Assembly: GCA_030427825.1 (NCBI GenBank)
Contig: JAUICO010000011.1
Coordinates: 1-59,967, forward strand
Reading direction: 5' to 3'
Length of the DNA stretch: 59,967 nt
Source: a bacterium
GTDB taxonomy: Bacteria; Myxococcota_A; Bradymonadia; REDH01
Position numbers and translations under genes: made by a program. Below the pieces are notes generated by a model that saw only the letters and a program-made list of their open reading frames with translations, did no database searches and was not told the origin of the DNA. Of the stretch, positions 9,735-18,891 are shown one piece after another (position 1 is the first letter of the stretch; every line of letters starts with the position of its first letter).

Positions 9735-10453
9735 TCGATCTCGATCGCTTTTCGGATGTTTGTATTGCGGACGTCGCTCTGCAGTCGCCCGTCAGTCATC
9801 GTAACAACTCGCGTTGCCATCGCTGAGATCGGGGCGTTGTGGGTGATGACGGCGGTGGTGGTTCCGAGCTCGTGGTTGATGCGTTCCAACACCTCAAGCA
9901 CTCGGACGCCTGTCTTGAAGTCCAGGGCGCCGGTGGGCTCGTCGCAGAGGAGGATTTCAGGCCGCTTGGCGATCGCGCGTGCAATAGCGACGCGCTGCTG
10001 TTCACCGCCTGAGAGCTGTGCGGGAAAGTGGTCCATCCGGTCGCCCAGGGCCACAACGTCGAGGGCGGCTTCCGGCGTCATCGGGTTCTGAGCAATCTCG
10101 GTAACCAGGGCCACGTTTTCGCGCGCGGTGAGGCTGGGAATCAGGTTGTAGAACTGAAACACGAAGCCGACGTGGTCTCGGCGAAAGTTGGTCAGTACCC
10201 GGTCCGTGGCGTGGGTCAGATCCTGATCGCGATACATGACGCGGCCTGAGGTCGCGGTGTCGAGGCCGCCGATAATGTTGAGGAGTGTGGACTTTCCGCT
10301 GCCGGATGCGCCGACAAGGACCATCAGTTCGCCGGCGTGCAGCGACACGGTGACACCGCGTACTGCGTGTACGTCGACGTCTCCCATTCGGTAGATCTTG
10401 CTGACGTTGATCGCCCGCAGGACTTCTTCGCCACTCTCAGGTCGTGCAGTCAT
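9728..10453 (-). CDS. ABC transporter ATPase (LolD/MacB type)
   Basis: 241-residue nucleotide-binding subunit. Walker A is GASGSGKST (residues 48-56), the Q-loop is FVFQFYNL, the signature is LSGGEQQR (147-154), Walker B is [12 protein letters not shown] (167-178), and the H-loop is ITHNA. The sequence around [14 protein letters not shown] is characteristic of the LolD/MacB/FtsE family, which drives mechanotransmission instead of classical transport. It is first in the three-gene operon, and its 3' end overlaps the permease start by 7 bp. Confidence 0.93.
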   Translation of the reverse strand: MTARPESGEEVLRAINVSKIYRMGDVDVHAVRGVTVSLHAGELMVLVGASGSGKSTLLNIIGGLDTATSGRVMYRDQDLTHATDRVLTNFRRDHVGFVFQFYNLIPSLTARENVALVTEIAQNPMTPEAALDVVALGDRMDHFPAQLSGGEQQRVAIARAIAKRPEILLCDEPTGALDFKTGVRVLEVLERINHELGTTTAVITHNAPISAMATRVVTMTDGRLQSDVRNTNIRKAIEIEW

Positions 10454-10581
10454 CGCAGGGCAGAGCTATTCGCCGCCATGGTGCCCCGCAACGGGGATTC
10501 GTCAGGAGGCGAGTGGAGGCCGCGGCGTCGGATGTCGCGTGTCCTGGCCGCCGGCTGTCACGACGGCAGTTCGTCCGCCGA

Positions 10582-11427
10582 TCAGCGCCCGCAGCCGCCG
10601 CCTTCGGGCAGCACCATCGAAGCGCGCTCGATGACCAGAGATCGCATGACGCCTTCGCTGTCGATGACCTCAAGCTGTACGGGAGCGCCGAGCTCGCCAC
10701 GCAGGGCAGAGACATAGTCGATCACAGCGGCGCCTTCGGTCGCGAGGCCGTCGATCGAGGTGATGCGGTCTCCGGCTTCGAGACCAGCAGCCGCGGCCGG
10801 GAGTCCGTCCATCACGCGGCCGACGTAGACGCCGCCTTCGTTGTCCTGTCGAAGGCTGACCCCAACGCCGGCGAAGTCGCGATCGCGAATCAGCTGACGC
10901 CGAGTCTGGCAGTAGCTCTGCGTCAGAGCATAGTTCTCGCGGGTGATGACCACATCGCGTTCGGCGTTGTCGCTGACGACGGTCAGTGTGACGTCCGCAC
11001 CGACATCGCCACGGACGAGTTCAATGAAAGTCTGCTGATCCATGGTGTCGGTGTCCATCTGGTCGATTGCGATCACCCGGTCGCCGGCTTCGAGGCCTGC
11101 AGCCGCAGCCGGCATGCCGTCGATCACCGAGCGAATCATGAAGGCGCCGGTATCTGCACGCTGGATGCGGATGCCGACCATTCCGCTCTCGATGAGCTGC
11201 GGAGCGCGGGTGACGTCGATGAGACGGACCTGTTCGGCCTGCGCGGCGGGCTGGGCGTCGAGGGCCACAACTTCGTGAGTGACCGAGGTGTTGAGGGCCT
11301 CAGCGCCAGGTGCTGTGGCGGCGGCAGCGCTTTCGCTCGCGGTGCCCTCAGTGGTGCCGTCGAGAGCTTCGTCGCAGCCGGTCAGGCCTGCGACGCAGAG
11401 AATCAATGCCAATGCGATGCGTTTCAT
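10582..11427 (-). CDS. Lipoprotein with two PDZ domains
   Basis: 281 residues. The lipobox is LTGC (Cys18), followed by an Ala-rich linker to about residue 75. Two PDZ domains follow, each with the same ligand-loop context: IDGMPAAAAGLEAGDRVIAID and, later, MDGLPAAAAGLEAGDRITSID. The near-identity of PAAAAGLEAGDR in both suggests an internal duplication or gene conversion. There is no protease domain, so it is probably a periplasmic or outer-membrane scaffold that binds C-terminal peptides. AAGGA lies upstream of the ATG. It is oriented like the ABC operon and 128 bp upstream of it, so co-transcription is possible. Confidence 0.82.
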   Translation of the reverse strand: MKRIALALILCVAGLTGCDEALDGTTEGTASESAAAATAPGAEALNTSVTHEVVALDAQPAAQAEQVRLIDVTRAPQLIESGMVGIRIQRADTGAFMIRSVIDGMPAAAAGLEAGDRVIAIDQMDTDTMDQQTFIELVRGDVGADVTLTVVSDNAERDVVITRENYALTQSYCQTRRQLIRDRDFAGVGVSLRQDNEGGVYVGRVMDGLPAAAAGLEAGDRITSIDGLATEGAAVIDYVSALRGELGAPVQLEVIDSEGVMRSLVIERASMVLPEGGGCGR

Positions 11428-11674
11428 TCGATGTCCTTGTGTTGCTTTTGTCCCGCCGCCTCAGATCATAACAGTCGGACAGGCGTAAGGACACCGAGCC
11501 GCGGGCAAAAGGTCTTTGTGCCAGACTTTTCGGGCGAATCGCTGCGTGCACGTCGGGTGAAATGGAGCGGGCTGATGCCCTGCCGGGTTCAGGCGCCGCG
11601 GTGACCACCGGTCAGTGTCGGCTGCCGAGGTTGGCTGTTAGAGTGTCGTTGCGGGTATTCTTTCGGAGGACAGG

Positions 11675-12979
11675 ATGAAGGTCACAATGGTCCACGATCA
11701 ACAACTTCGTTGGGCTCTGTTCTTCGGCCTGCTGCTGAGCCTGGGTATCGCGGGCTGCGACGACGAGTCGGACGTGCAGGGCGCCGTCGATACCGATTCG
11801 AGCGACGTTTCCGACACCGGCGCCGGAGATGCGGAACGCGATGTTGCGGATGATGTCGACGCTCCGGACATTGCCGATACGCCGGATGTCGCGGACACGC
11901 CGGATGTCGCGGACACGTTGGACGCCGCGGACACGCCGGATGTCGCGGACACGTTGGACGCCGCGGACACGGCTGACGGCCAGGATATTGCAGATGTTTC
12001 GGACGTATCGGACGCGGCGGATGCTGCGGACGCGGCGGATACCTCGGATGCGGCGGACGCCGCAGACCTGTCCGATGCCACGGAAACCTCTGATGGCGCG
12101 GATATCGTGGACGCTTCCGACGTTGCAGATGCCGGCGCGACGCCCCTGCAATTCGAGATGTATCTCGACGATCAGAACGTGCTCAATATGCGTACGAATC
12201 TCTCAGCATTTCCGCAGAGTTGTGTCGCCGACACTATCGAAGTCTCCTGCGAGGATCTGGATCAGGACGGTATCACAGACGCCTGGGAGCAGCTGGTGCT
12301 CGAGCGCTTCGTACCGCTGCTGCGCTTTGACGAATCCGAGCAGCTCATCAACGACGATGCTGCGGTGCTACATGCAGTCGGCAGGGTAGCGCCTCTGGCG
12401 ACCGCGCTCTTCCGCGCCGACGTGTACATCATGCTTGGCTACAGCCGTGACTACGGTTCGTGTCTGGGCATCTCGTCCCACAACGGTGACTCGGAGCGGG
12501 TGGCTCTGCGGCTCGTCGATCTGGAGGGAGCGGACGGCCGGCATCTGCGCATTGAGCAGGCGTATACAGCCGCCCACGAAGGCTCCGTGACTGACAATGG
12601 TGTTGTGTTCTCAGGCGAGTCCCTGTCCGAGCTGGTCTATGACATCACTGCCGACGTCACGGGGACTCGGTGGGTGGTGTTTCCCGCCGCGGACAAGCAC
12701 GCGACGCACGCGACGATTGAGCGCTGCGAATCGGTGTCGGTGATTCCCTGTGTCGACGAGGACTGCGCACCCGACGGTGTCGACGACCCGGGGAACTATG
12801 ACCGCATCCCGGGCGTCGTGAACGCCGGAGAAGACGCCCACCGCCTTTTCGATGACCTCACAGGCATTGGGTTTCCCGGCGATTTCGCGTGGACCGAAGA
12901 CGAGTTCTGCGGTGGACTCGGCGGCTCGTCCTGTTCGTCTGCTGTTCGGGAGAAGCTGCTGGATAACCCCTTTGAGTAG
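11675..12979 (+). CDS. Asp/Ala/Thr-repeat lipoprotein with C-terminal globular domain
   Basis: 434 residues. Signal peptide with lipobox GIAGC, then about 120 residues of low-complexity acidic linker built from ADTPDV / ADTLDA units, and a C-terminal domain from about residue 150 (CEDLDQDGITDAWEQLV, RFVPLLRF, CSSAVREKLL). The YxP...RFDESE region recalls the Vps62-type extracellular fold, but that match is weak. Acidic DT-rich linkers behind a lipobox are common in Bradymonadales and myxobacterial surface lipoproteins. The ribosome site is strong (GGAGGACAGG before ATG). Function unknown. Confidence 0.78.
   Translation: MKVTMVHDQQLRWALFFGLLLSLGIAGCDDESDVQGAVDTDSSDVSDTGAGDAERDVADDVDAPDIADTPDVADTPDVADTLDAADTPDVADTLDAADTADGQDIADVSDVSDAADAADAADTSDAADAADLSDATETSDGADIVDASDVADAGATPLQFEMYLDDQNVLNMRTNLSAFPQSCVADTIEVSCEDLDQDGITDAWEQLVLERFVPLLRFDESEQLINDDAAVLHAVGRVAPLATALFRADVYIMLGYSRDYGSCLGISSHNGDSERVALRLVDLEGADGRHLRIEQAYTAAHEGSVTDNGVVFSGESLSELVYDITADVTGTRWVVFPAADKHATHATIERCESVSVIPCVDEDCAPDGVDDPGNYDRIPGVVNAGEDAHRLFDDLTGIGFPGDFAWTEDEFCGGLGGSSCSSAVREKLLDNPFE
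11879..11968 (+). repeat. In-gene 18-bp tandem repeat (five units)
   Basis: Five 18-bp units start at 11879, 11897, 11915, 11933 and 11951. Two variants alternate: ACGCCGGATGTCGCGGAC (encodes TPDVAD) and ACGTTGGACGCCGCGGAC (TLDAAD). The last four form two copies of a 36-bp higher-order unit. The array stays in frame and lengthens the acidic linker of the lipoprotein. Confidence 0.9.
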
Positions 12980-13053
12980 ATGCCGGACTTCGCCTGTCCA
13001 TTGCGCCGGCCGGCGGCACCTCCTACCCTCTCGCCTCAAATTCGGGAGGTTGT

Positions 13054-14811
13054 GTGGTCGCAAAGGCCCTGTTCAAGCGCGAAGAAGAGCTGGCGCGTGT
13101 CTACGGCACGCGAAAGGTCGACGTGCTTCTGCAGTCTCTACGCTGTCCGGAGTGCGGCGCCGAAGGACTGCGTCGCCGCCGCTACGTAGGCATGGGCTAC
13201 GGCGACGTCGCAGCGGTCGAAAAGCGCATGCTGCAGGCCATTGCGCGGCGCTTCGATTCGTCCTGTCGCAAGTGTGAGACCGGCAAGCTGCAGGGCGACG
13301 GGCGGGCGCACATGTATGCGCTCTACAGCGACGCCGAGCGCTCGCATCTGGTTGTCCACCTGGGGTTGACGCGAGAGGACGATGGTCGCGTTCGCGTGCG
13401 CCGGCGATGCTGGATTGTGCCGCTCGATGGGACCTCGCAGCCCATCGAAGAAGATGACGAGCGACTCCATGCCTGGTGGCTGGAGTCCCGCGTCCGGCAG
13501 GCGTTGCAGCTCCGTGACGAAGCCTCCGTTCGGAAGGCCTTCGTTCAGCTCGCCGACCAGGGCATCAACACCGGCCTGGTTCTGCGCGAACACGCACATT
13601 TTCTGCTCGAAAGCGGCCTCAACGCCGAGGCCCTGGCGATCATGCAGAAGTCTCTCGCCGAGGATCCGGAGCAGCCGGAGCTGCTTCGACGCGCAGCGCT
13701 GCTCTACGCCGGCTACGGCAACCCGGGAGCTGCCGCGGACCTCTTCGTACGCGCCCACGACCTTATTGGCGGCGATACGGTGCTGCCGGACCTGATCCGG
13801 GCTGCGTATCAGGCGCGGCGCTACGGTATGCTGCAGGTGGCGGCGGACCAGCTTCTCGAGCGCGATCCCGAGAACCTTCTGGCGCTGAAGGCCCTGGTCT
13901 GTTGCCAGTCAGCGTCGCGAATCAGGAGCCTCCAGGGAGCCTGGCAATCCCTCGCACGTGCAGCCGAAGCTGCCGGCGATCGCACCTCCGCGCACGCGGG
14001 CCGCAGGTGGAGCGAGATGCTCGGATCGGCGATTCCCGACTGGGAGGCATCGCTCTCTGCGCGTGCATACGCCAGGTCCCTGGCAGAGTCGCTGGAGAAC
14101 GCCGGATGCGACGTCGAGACCTCGCCTTCTCCGCTGATCGCGGGGGACGCGAATATCCCCTGCGATCTCGAGTTCACGACGCCTGAAGGCGACCGCTACG
14201 TAGTATTTCTCATCGCCGGTCAGGTGCGCACTCACGTGGAACGTACGCTTCGCGCCGCGTTCGCCGCTCTCGCCGCTGACCCCGAACGCACCGGTGCGCG
14301 TCCGCTGCCGCTCTCTGTGCAGCCTCTCCCCTGGGCGATCATGCGCTACGCGGCGGGTGATTCGGTGGCTGCGCTCGACCTCGGCCTGGACGCCGACACC
14401 ACTCTCTCAGCACATACCGAGAACATCGCGACCATGCTGTGGGCCGCCGAACGCTACTTTGGGATGCTGCTGGACTTCACGCCCGACTCGTTGCGTGATG
14501 TGGACGCCATCCTTGAGCGCTATCACGAGAGCGGATTGGGGAGCGCGGGATTCCCCTTGCAATGCGCGATCGCATCCTACGTCGGTGAAGTTGTCCTGCG
14601 CGAAGTCGAGGGCGCAGCCTGGAAAGACGGAGACGCCGAGATGGACCCGCGCCTGATTCAGCTGCCGGGAGGCGGCGAGGTGAATGTGCTGGGGAAGATC
14701 GGCAAGTATCTGCGCAATGGCTCGGAAGACAGCGTGTATCACTTCGCCACGACAGCGATTGAGCTGGCAGACTCGGCCGAACCCACAGATTCCGGCGGAG
14801 GTGCGAAATGA
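13054..14811 (+). CDS. Zinc-ribbon (CpXC-like) protein with tetratricopeptide-like repeats
   Basis: 585 residues starting at GTG with GGGAGG 6 bp upstream. An N-terminal zinc ribbon is formed by C31-P-E-C34 and C71-R-K-C74, as in the CpXC family. Residues about 155-320 are Ala/Leu-rich helical repeats with TPR character (RLVLREHAHFLL-type and ALLYAGYGNPGAAADLFVRAHDL). The C-terminal 250 residues are a separate domain without recognised motifs. No signal peptide is visible, so it is probably cytoplasmic. It overlaps the next gene by ATGA, so both are translated together. Function unknown; an adaptor or regulatory role is only a guess. Confidence 0.68.
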   Translation: MVAKALFKREEELARVYGTRKVDVLLQSLRCPECGAEGLRRRRYVGMGYGDVAAVEKRMLQAIARRFDSSCRKCETGKLQGDGRAHMYALYSDAERSHLVVHLGLTREDDGRVRVRRRCWIVPLDGTSQPIEEDDERLHAWWLESRVRQALQLRDEASVRKAFVQLADQGINTGLVLREHAHFLLESGLNAEALAIMQKSLAEDPEQPELLRRAALLYAGYGNPGAAADLFVRAHDLIGGDTVLPDLIRAAYQARRYGMLQVAADQLLERDPENLLALKALVCCQSASRIRSLQGAWQSLARAAEAAGDRTSAHAGRRWSEMLGSAIPDWEASLSARAYARSLAESLENAGCDVETSPSPLIAGDANIPCDLEFTTPEGDRYVVFLIAGQVRTHVERTLRAAFAALAADPERTGARPLPLSVQPLPWAIMRYAAGDSVAALDLGLDADTTLSAHTENIATMLWAAERYFGMLLDFTPDSLRDVDAILERYHESGLGSAGFPLQCAIASYVGEVVLREVEGAAWKDGDAEMDPRLIQLPGGGEVNVLGKIGKYLRNGSEDSVYHFATTAIELADSAEPTDSGGGAK

Positions 14812-15098
14812 GTGTCGAGCGTACAGAGACAATCGACGCTGCCACGGCGCGTGATGGATACGCGGTCCTTTCGATTCACCAATTCGATGACTGGGAACCT
14901 GCCGACGAGAGGGTGGAGCAGTTGCGTCACAAGCTCGCGACCTACGAGCGCTTTCTCGCCACGCCGCGCTACCTGGCGCACTTTCACGCGTTGCCGGTGC
15001 GCATCGAGCTGGTCACCTCAAGCCCGCCGCCGGAGGAAGTTCGCCGCATCTGCCGCCAGTGGAATGTTGAGCTCAGCGAGCCGGTGGACGACGAGTAG
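14808..15098 (+). CDS. Small conserved-looking protein of unknown function
   Basis: A 96-residue acidic protein (MSVERTETID... to EPVDDE) whose ATG overlaps the TGA of the upstream gene (ATGA, 14808-14811). Tyr/Phe/Trp are frequent in the middle (HQFDDW, YERFLATPRYLAHF), suggesting a folded domain. I do not recognise a family. The overlap indicates that its product is made in step with, and perhaps binds, the zinc-ribbon protein. A competing frame over the same bases is less plausible because it lacks such features and a start context. Confidence 0.6.
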   Translation: MSVERTETIDAATARDGYAVLSIHQFDDWEPADERVEQLRHKLATYERFLATPRYLAHFHALPVRIELVTSSPPPEEVRRICRQWNVELSEPVDDE

Positions 15099-15192
15099 CC
15101 TGTCCGTGACTGCGGGCGACGCAACGGCGCTCCACCAGCACCGACTCTCCCCCCGGAATCGGCGAGAAATCGCCACAACGGGAGAGGGTCCG

Positions 15193-16083
15193 ATGAACGA
15201 TATAGGGTCAGAGTTCGAAGCGGGTCGGCAGGCTCAGGCTGAATCGACACGGGGTGTGCGTACGTCGGCGGATACGCAGGTGCTCCCGCGGCGCCATGCG
15301 GCCCTGCTTGAAGCGCGCTCTCTGGTCGCCGGTATCCCTGACGAGCCGTTCACCACTCCACCTGCGGAGCTGATGGCGACGATCCTGGAGCAGCCGGCCC
15401 GATTTCGAGAGGCGGTCATCGAGGTGCTGGCAGGTGGTCCCGCGCCGGATGGAGGCAACGAGTCAGGTTGGCGCGTAGCGTGGTTGATCAGCATCGTGGG
15501 AGACTGGCGCGACGCCTCTGCGATTCCGGTCCTGATTCAGCACCTGAAGACCTCGCACCACTATGGCTGGGACGACCTGATTCAGGCATTCACCCGCATC
15601 GGGGCACCGGCCCTGCGACCGCTGGTGAGGGCGGCGCTGTCGCAAAGTCTGGATCTGACAGCACGTCGGAGAGCGCTGCGAGCGCTGGGTAGTCTCGCAC
15701 TTGCGGCCCGGCGACACGGCAACGAAGCGGCGTGGCGCTCGGAGGCGGGTCACGTGCTTGATGAGGTGATCGCCACCCTGCGACTCTTTCTGTATCGCGA
15801 GCGGGTGGAGGCGCAGGAGCTGGTGCAGGAGTCGGCGTCTCTTCTCTGCGACCTGCGGGTGGAGGCCGCATGGGAGCGCATCGAATCGCTGCTCCGATCT
15901 GGGAAGATCCCCGCCGATGCGGACTTCACCCTGCAGATTGCCCGTTCGGCAATGAATGGACGACTCAGCAACCGCGATCTCGGAGGATATCACTACTCCT
16001 ACATGGATAGTTTTCGGCAGTCCCCGGACCGGTACGGCACGGACCGGTACGGCACGGACCGATCGCCTGGAAAACCTGTCTAG
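15193..16083 (+). CDS. HEAT-repeat-like helical protein
   Basis: 296 residues from an ATG at 15193 with GGAGAGGG just upstream; the frame is open further left but that part overlaps the 14808 gene. The middle has HEAT-type helical pairs (WLISIVGDWRDASAIPVLIQHL, ALRPLVRAALSQSLDLTARRRALRALGSLA), a scaffold for protein binding. The C-terminus contains two copies of DRYGT from a 15-bp tandem duplication at about 16025-16060, just before the stop. It follows the zinc-ribbon and small-protein genes in the same direction, so the three may act together. Function unknown. Confidence 0.65.
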   Translation: MNDIGSEFEAGRQAQAESTRGVRTSADTQVLPRRHAALLEARSLVAGIPDEPFTTPPAELMATILEQPARFREAVIEVLAGGPAPDGGNESGWRVAWLISIVGDWRDASAIPVLIQHLKTSHHYGWDDLIQAFTRIGAPALRPLVRAALSQSLDLTARRRALRALGSLALAARRHGNEAAWRSEAGHVLDEVIATLRLFLYRERVEAQELVQESASLLCDLRVEAAWERIESLLRSGKIPADADFTLQIARSAMNGRLSNRDLGGYHYSYMDSFRQSPDRYGTDRYGTDRSPGKPV

Positions 16084-16463
16084 AGCGATGCGATCGACGT
16101 ACGGCGAAAAAAATTCCGATCTTCCTGTGACCGGAAACAAAGGCCTGGAGTCAGTGGTTGTGAAAGGCGCCCGCTGTGTGGTGCGCGTAACTGCCACCGC
16201 GATGCATCGCATCACATGACCCGTACGGCGACCGTCCTTTCAAAAACCAACATCGAGGACCCGGGACCCCCGGAGAAAGCATCAACCGCTGCGATGGATG
16301 ACGTCACTCTCTCTGGAAAGGTCGCCGGGTCCTCCTCTTTTTGCGCCCGGACTCAGGGCAAAGGTGTCACCGACGGGGAAAACTCCAGATTTGTAGACAA
16401 CACCGCGCTCGGCGGCGCGACCTCCTGCTTCGCAACACGCGAATCATCGCAAAGGAGGAAGCA
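16084..16463. other. 380-bp intergenic region without a supported gene
   Basis: No open frame here has a ribosome site or homology-like features. The only clear signal is the strong AAAGGAGGAA at its right end (about 16450-16459), which belongs to the barrel-protein gene. The promoter of that gene should lie here but I see no convincing -35/-10 pair. Confidence 0.6.
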
Positions 16464-17186
16464 ATGGCCACACTCAGGATCACCGTTCTCACCGTCACCT
16501 TCGCCTGCACGCTCGTCACGCTATCATGGAGCGCGGTCGCCGCTGCGGATGACGCTGCACCGGTACCAGCGACAGCACCGGCAGAAATGTCTTCAGCGAC
16601 AGCGGACGCGATGTCTCGCGTCGAAGCGCCGCATGAGCGCTACCAGCGAGGCCTGTTCTTTCGCGTCGGGCTGGGCGGCGGCTACGCGGGTACCGCTTTC
16701 AGCAACGCTGCCGTCGACATGGCGATCAGCGGTTTCGCGCCGAATGGCAGCTTGCAGTTGGGGGCCTTTGTCGTCCCCGGCCTCGCGGTGCACGCTGGAT
16801 TTACATACTGGCAGCTCAGCAGCCCCGAATTGCTATTCGACAACGGCGACCCCTACGAGAGCGGTACCGGCACCGCAGAAGGTTTCAGGGTTTCCACACG
16901 CTCCGTCGAGGCCGGCCTGACGAAGTTCTTCGGTCGCTCCGGCGCGTTCCTCGGCGGCAGCATCGGTTGGGCCTCAATGGACCAGCACTGGAAGGATGCC
17001 GACCATGACCTCGACATGACAGGAGTGCAGGGCGAAGTGTTCGGAGGTTGGGAACGCGCGGTCTCATCGCAGGTTGGGCTCGGCGGGGAAGCCTTCTTCG
17101 CGTACCACTCCGTGACGAATGACGACATCAGCGATCCATTCGAAGGGTTCGCGATCGGACTCCGTGCAATCCTGACCCTGAACTGA
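16464..17186 (+). CDS. Outer-membrane beta-barrel protein
   Basis: 240 residues from the ATG at 16464 (consensus AAAGGAGGAA upstream). The signal peptide ends near VAAADDA, then an Ala/Thr/Pro linker to about residue 45, then alternating amphipathic strands rich in Gly/aromatics (GLFFRVGLGGGYAG, GAFVVPGLAVHAGFTYW, GAFLGGSIGWASMDQHW, GFAIGLRAILTLN). The predicted size fits a small eight-strand barrel of the OmpA/OmpW/Omp_b-brl kind. Ligand unknown. It stands alone in its direction. Confidence 0.75.
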   Translation: MATLRITVLTVTFACTLVTLSWSAVAAADDAAPVPATAPAEMSSATADAMSRVEAPHERYQRGLFFRVGLGGGYAGTAFSNAAVDMAISGFAPNGSLQLGAFVVPGLAVHAGFTYWQLSSPELLFDNGDPYESGTGTAEGFRVSTRSVEAGLTKFFGRSGAFLGGSIGWASMDQHWKDADHDLDMTGVQGEVFGGWERAVSSQVGLGGEAFFAYHSVTNDDISDPFEGFAIGLRAILTLN

Positions 17187-17445
17187 TTCGGGCCGCCGGT
17201 TGATCGCTATCCCGGGGCGGCGTCTCCCATCTCGCATCACGACGAGGCTCTTCCCGTAGCTCCCGGGTTCGTCGCCGGGCGCCGGCGATTCGATCCGCAC
17301 CGTGTCGCCTCCCGACGTTGTCTATCGAGGCGCCGTGCTACCAGCAGTCTGTTCCCTCCCCGGGCCGCTGTGTACAATGAGGCCGTCTGCCCACGTCGCA
17401 GGCCGAACGCTATCTCGCCGCGAGCCTGTAGTCTGAGGGGCCCAC

Positions 17446-18891
17446 GTGACCGCAAACCCGCCGAATGCAAACAATCCGTATCTGCTGGGTGGTTACGCAC
17501 CGATCCATCAGGAGTCCGAGCTTCAGAATCTGGAGGTGATCGGCGAGATTCCGCGCGATCTCAACGGGCTCTTCGTTCGTAACGGCCCGAACCCACGCTA
17601 CGTACCGAAGGGCCGCTACCACTGGTTCGACGGTGACGGAATGCTCCACGCGATACAGTTTGACGACGGTCGCGCGGTATATCGAAATCGTTGGGTGCAG
17701 ACCTGGGGTCTGAAGCAGGAACAGGACGCCGGCGCCGCGCAGTTCAGCGGATTGATAGAGCCGGATTTTCGAAACCCTCTTGGGCCGATCAAAGACAGCG
17801 CAAATACCGATGTGTTGTATCATGGCGGGTCGCTTCGAAGTCTCTGGTACCGCAGCGGTGCGATGTACAATGTGGATCCGCTGAGCCTGGATACGAAAGG
17901 TCGGGAGAAGTTTGGTGGCGCCCTCAAGCACAGCCTTTCTGCGCACGCGAAGGTCGATGAGCGCACCGGTGAAATGTTTGTCTTTCACTACGGGCCGAAC
18001 GCGCCACACATGTTCTATGGAGTCGTATCCGCGTCCGGCGAGCTGACGAATTGGGTGCCGGTCCAAACGCCGGGCCCGCGCTTTCCGCACGACATGGCGA
18101 TCAGCGAGAACTACTCGATTCTGATGGATCTGCCCGTGTACATGAACCCCGAAGCATTGCAGGCGGGTAAGTGGCGGATGGACTTCTATCCCGAGAGCCG
18201 ATCTCGCTTTGCGGTCATCCCTCGTCACGGCAACGAAGGTGACATTCGCTGGTACGATGCAGAGCCGTGTTACATTTATCACACGATCAATGCGTGGGAG
18301 GAGGGAGATTGGCTTGTCATGGTGGGGTGCAGGACGCCCGAACCGATTCCGCAGCGCGATGACAGTGACTCGGAGCTTCGACGCATGATCAAGCAGCTGC
18401 AGTTGAGAGCACACATGCACTGCTGGCGATTCAACCTGAAGACCGGAGAGACTCGGGAGCAGCAGCTGGATGATCGAAACACGGAGTTTCCGATGATGAA
18501 CACAGCTCGGCTCGGGCTGCCCACGCGCTACTCGTACAATGTGACGATCGCGGACACCGACACACTCCTCTTCGGTGGTGTGGCGAAATACGACACCGAA
18601 GCTGACACCTGCACGGTGCACGGCTGGGGCGACGGTGTGTGGGGCAGCGAGGCGCCATTTTGCGGCGCTGACGGTGGTGTGGATGAGGATGACGGGTACG
18701 TTGTGGCGTTCACGTGGGACGAGAAGACGAATCAGTCCGAGTGCAGGGTCCTGGACGCGCGCCACATCGAGCTCGGACCGATCGCCCGAATCATCATTCC
18801 GCAGCGAGTGCCCCTGGGCTTTCATTCAACGTGGGTGTCAGCCGAGCAGTTGCGCCGTGACGGTCTGTGGAAAGCTGTCGAGTCTGCATGA
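17446..18891 (+). CDS. Carotenoid-oxygenase (RPE65/CCD) family dioxygenase
   Basis: 481-residue non-heme iron enzyme that splits a double bond in a carotenoid, apocarotenoid, retinoid-like or stilbenoid substrate. The early motif LNGLFVRNGPNP and WFDGDGMLH are family hallmarks. All four iron-binding His are present: H167 (SAHAKVD), H215 (PHDMAIS), H279 (YHTINAWEEG) and H460 (FHSTWV). There is no signal peptide. The start is a GTG with GAGGGG upstream. Its last codons overlap the first thiolase by 4 bp (ATGA), so it heads an operon with two thiolases. The family also contains isoeugenol and lignostilbene cleavage enzymes, so the substrate is open. Confidence 0.92.
   Translation: MTANPPNANNPYLLGGYAPIHQESELQNLEVIGEIPRDLNGLFVRNGPNPRYVPKGRYHWFDGDGMLHAIQFDDGRAVYRNRWVQTWGLKQEQDAGAAQFSGLIEPDFRNPLGPIKDSANTDVLYHGGSLRSLWYRSGAMYNVDPLSLDTKGREKFGGALKHSLSAHAKVDERTGEMFVFHYGPNAPHMFYGVVSASGELTNWVPVQTPGPRFPHDMAISENYSILMDLPVYMNPEALQAGKWRMDFYPESRSRFAVIPRHGNEGDIRWYDAEPCYIYHTINAWEEGDWLVMVGCRTPEPIPQRDDSDSELRRMIKQLQLRAHMHCWRFNLKTGETREQQLDDRNTEFPMMNTARLGLPTRYSYNVTIADTDTLLFGGVAKYDTEADTCTVHGWGDGVWGSEAPFCGADGGVDEDDGYVVAFTWDEKTNQSECRVLDARHIELGPIARIIIPQRVPLGFHSTWVSAEQLRRDGLWKAVESA

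Noticed and set aside
10444..11604. 386-codon plus-strand open frame over the double-PDZ lipoprotein
   Set aside because: The opposite strand has a lipobox, two PDZ domains and a ribosome site; this frame has none.
11879..11968. CRISPR-like regular repeats
   Set aside because: The units are contiguous 18-bp codon-phased repeats without spacers, within a lipoprotein gene.
17410..18825. 471-codon minus-strand open frame over the carotenoid oxygenase
   Set aside because: The plus-strand frame has all four iron ligands and family motifs; the antisense product is featureless.
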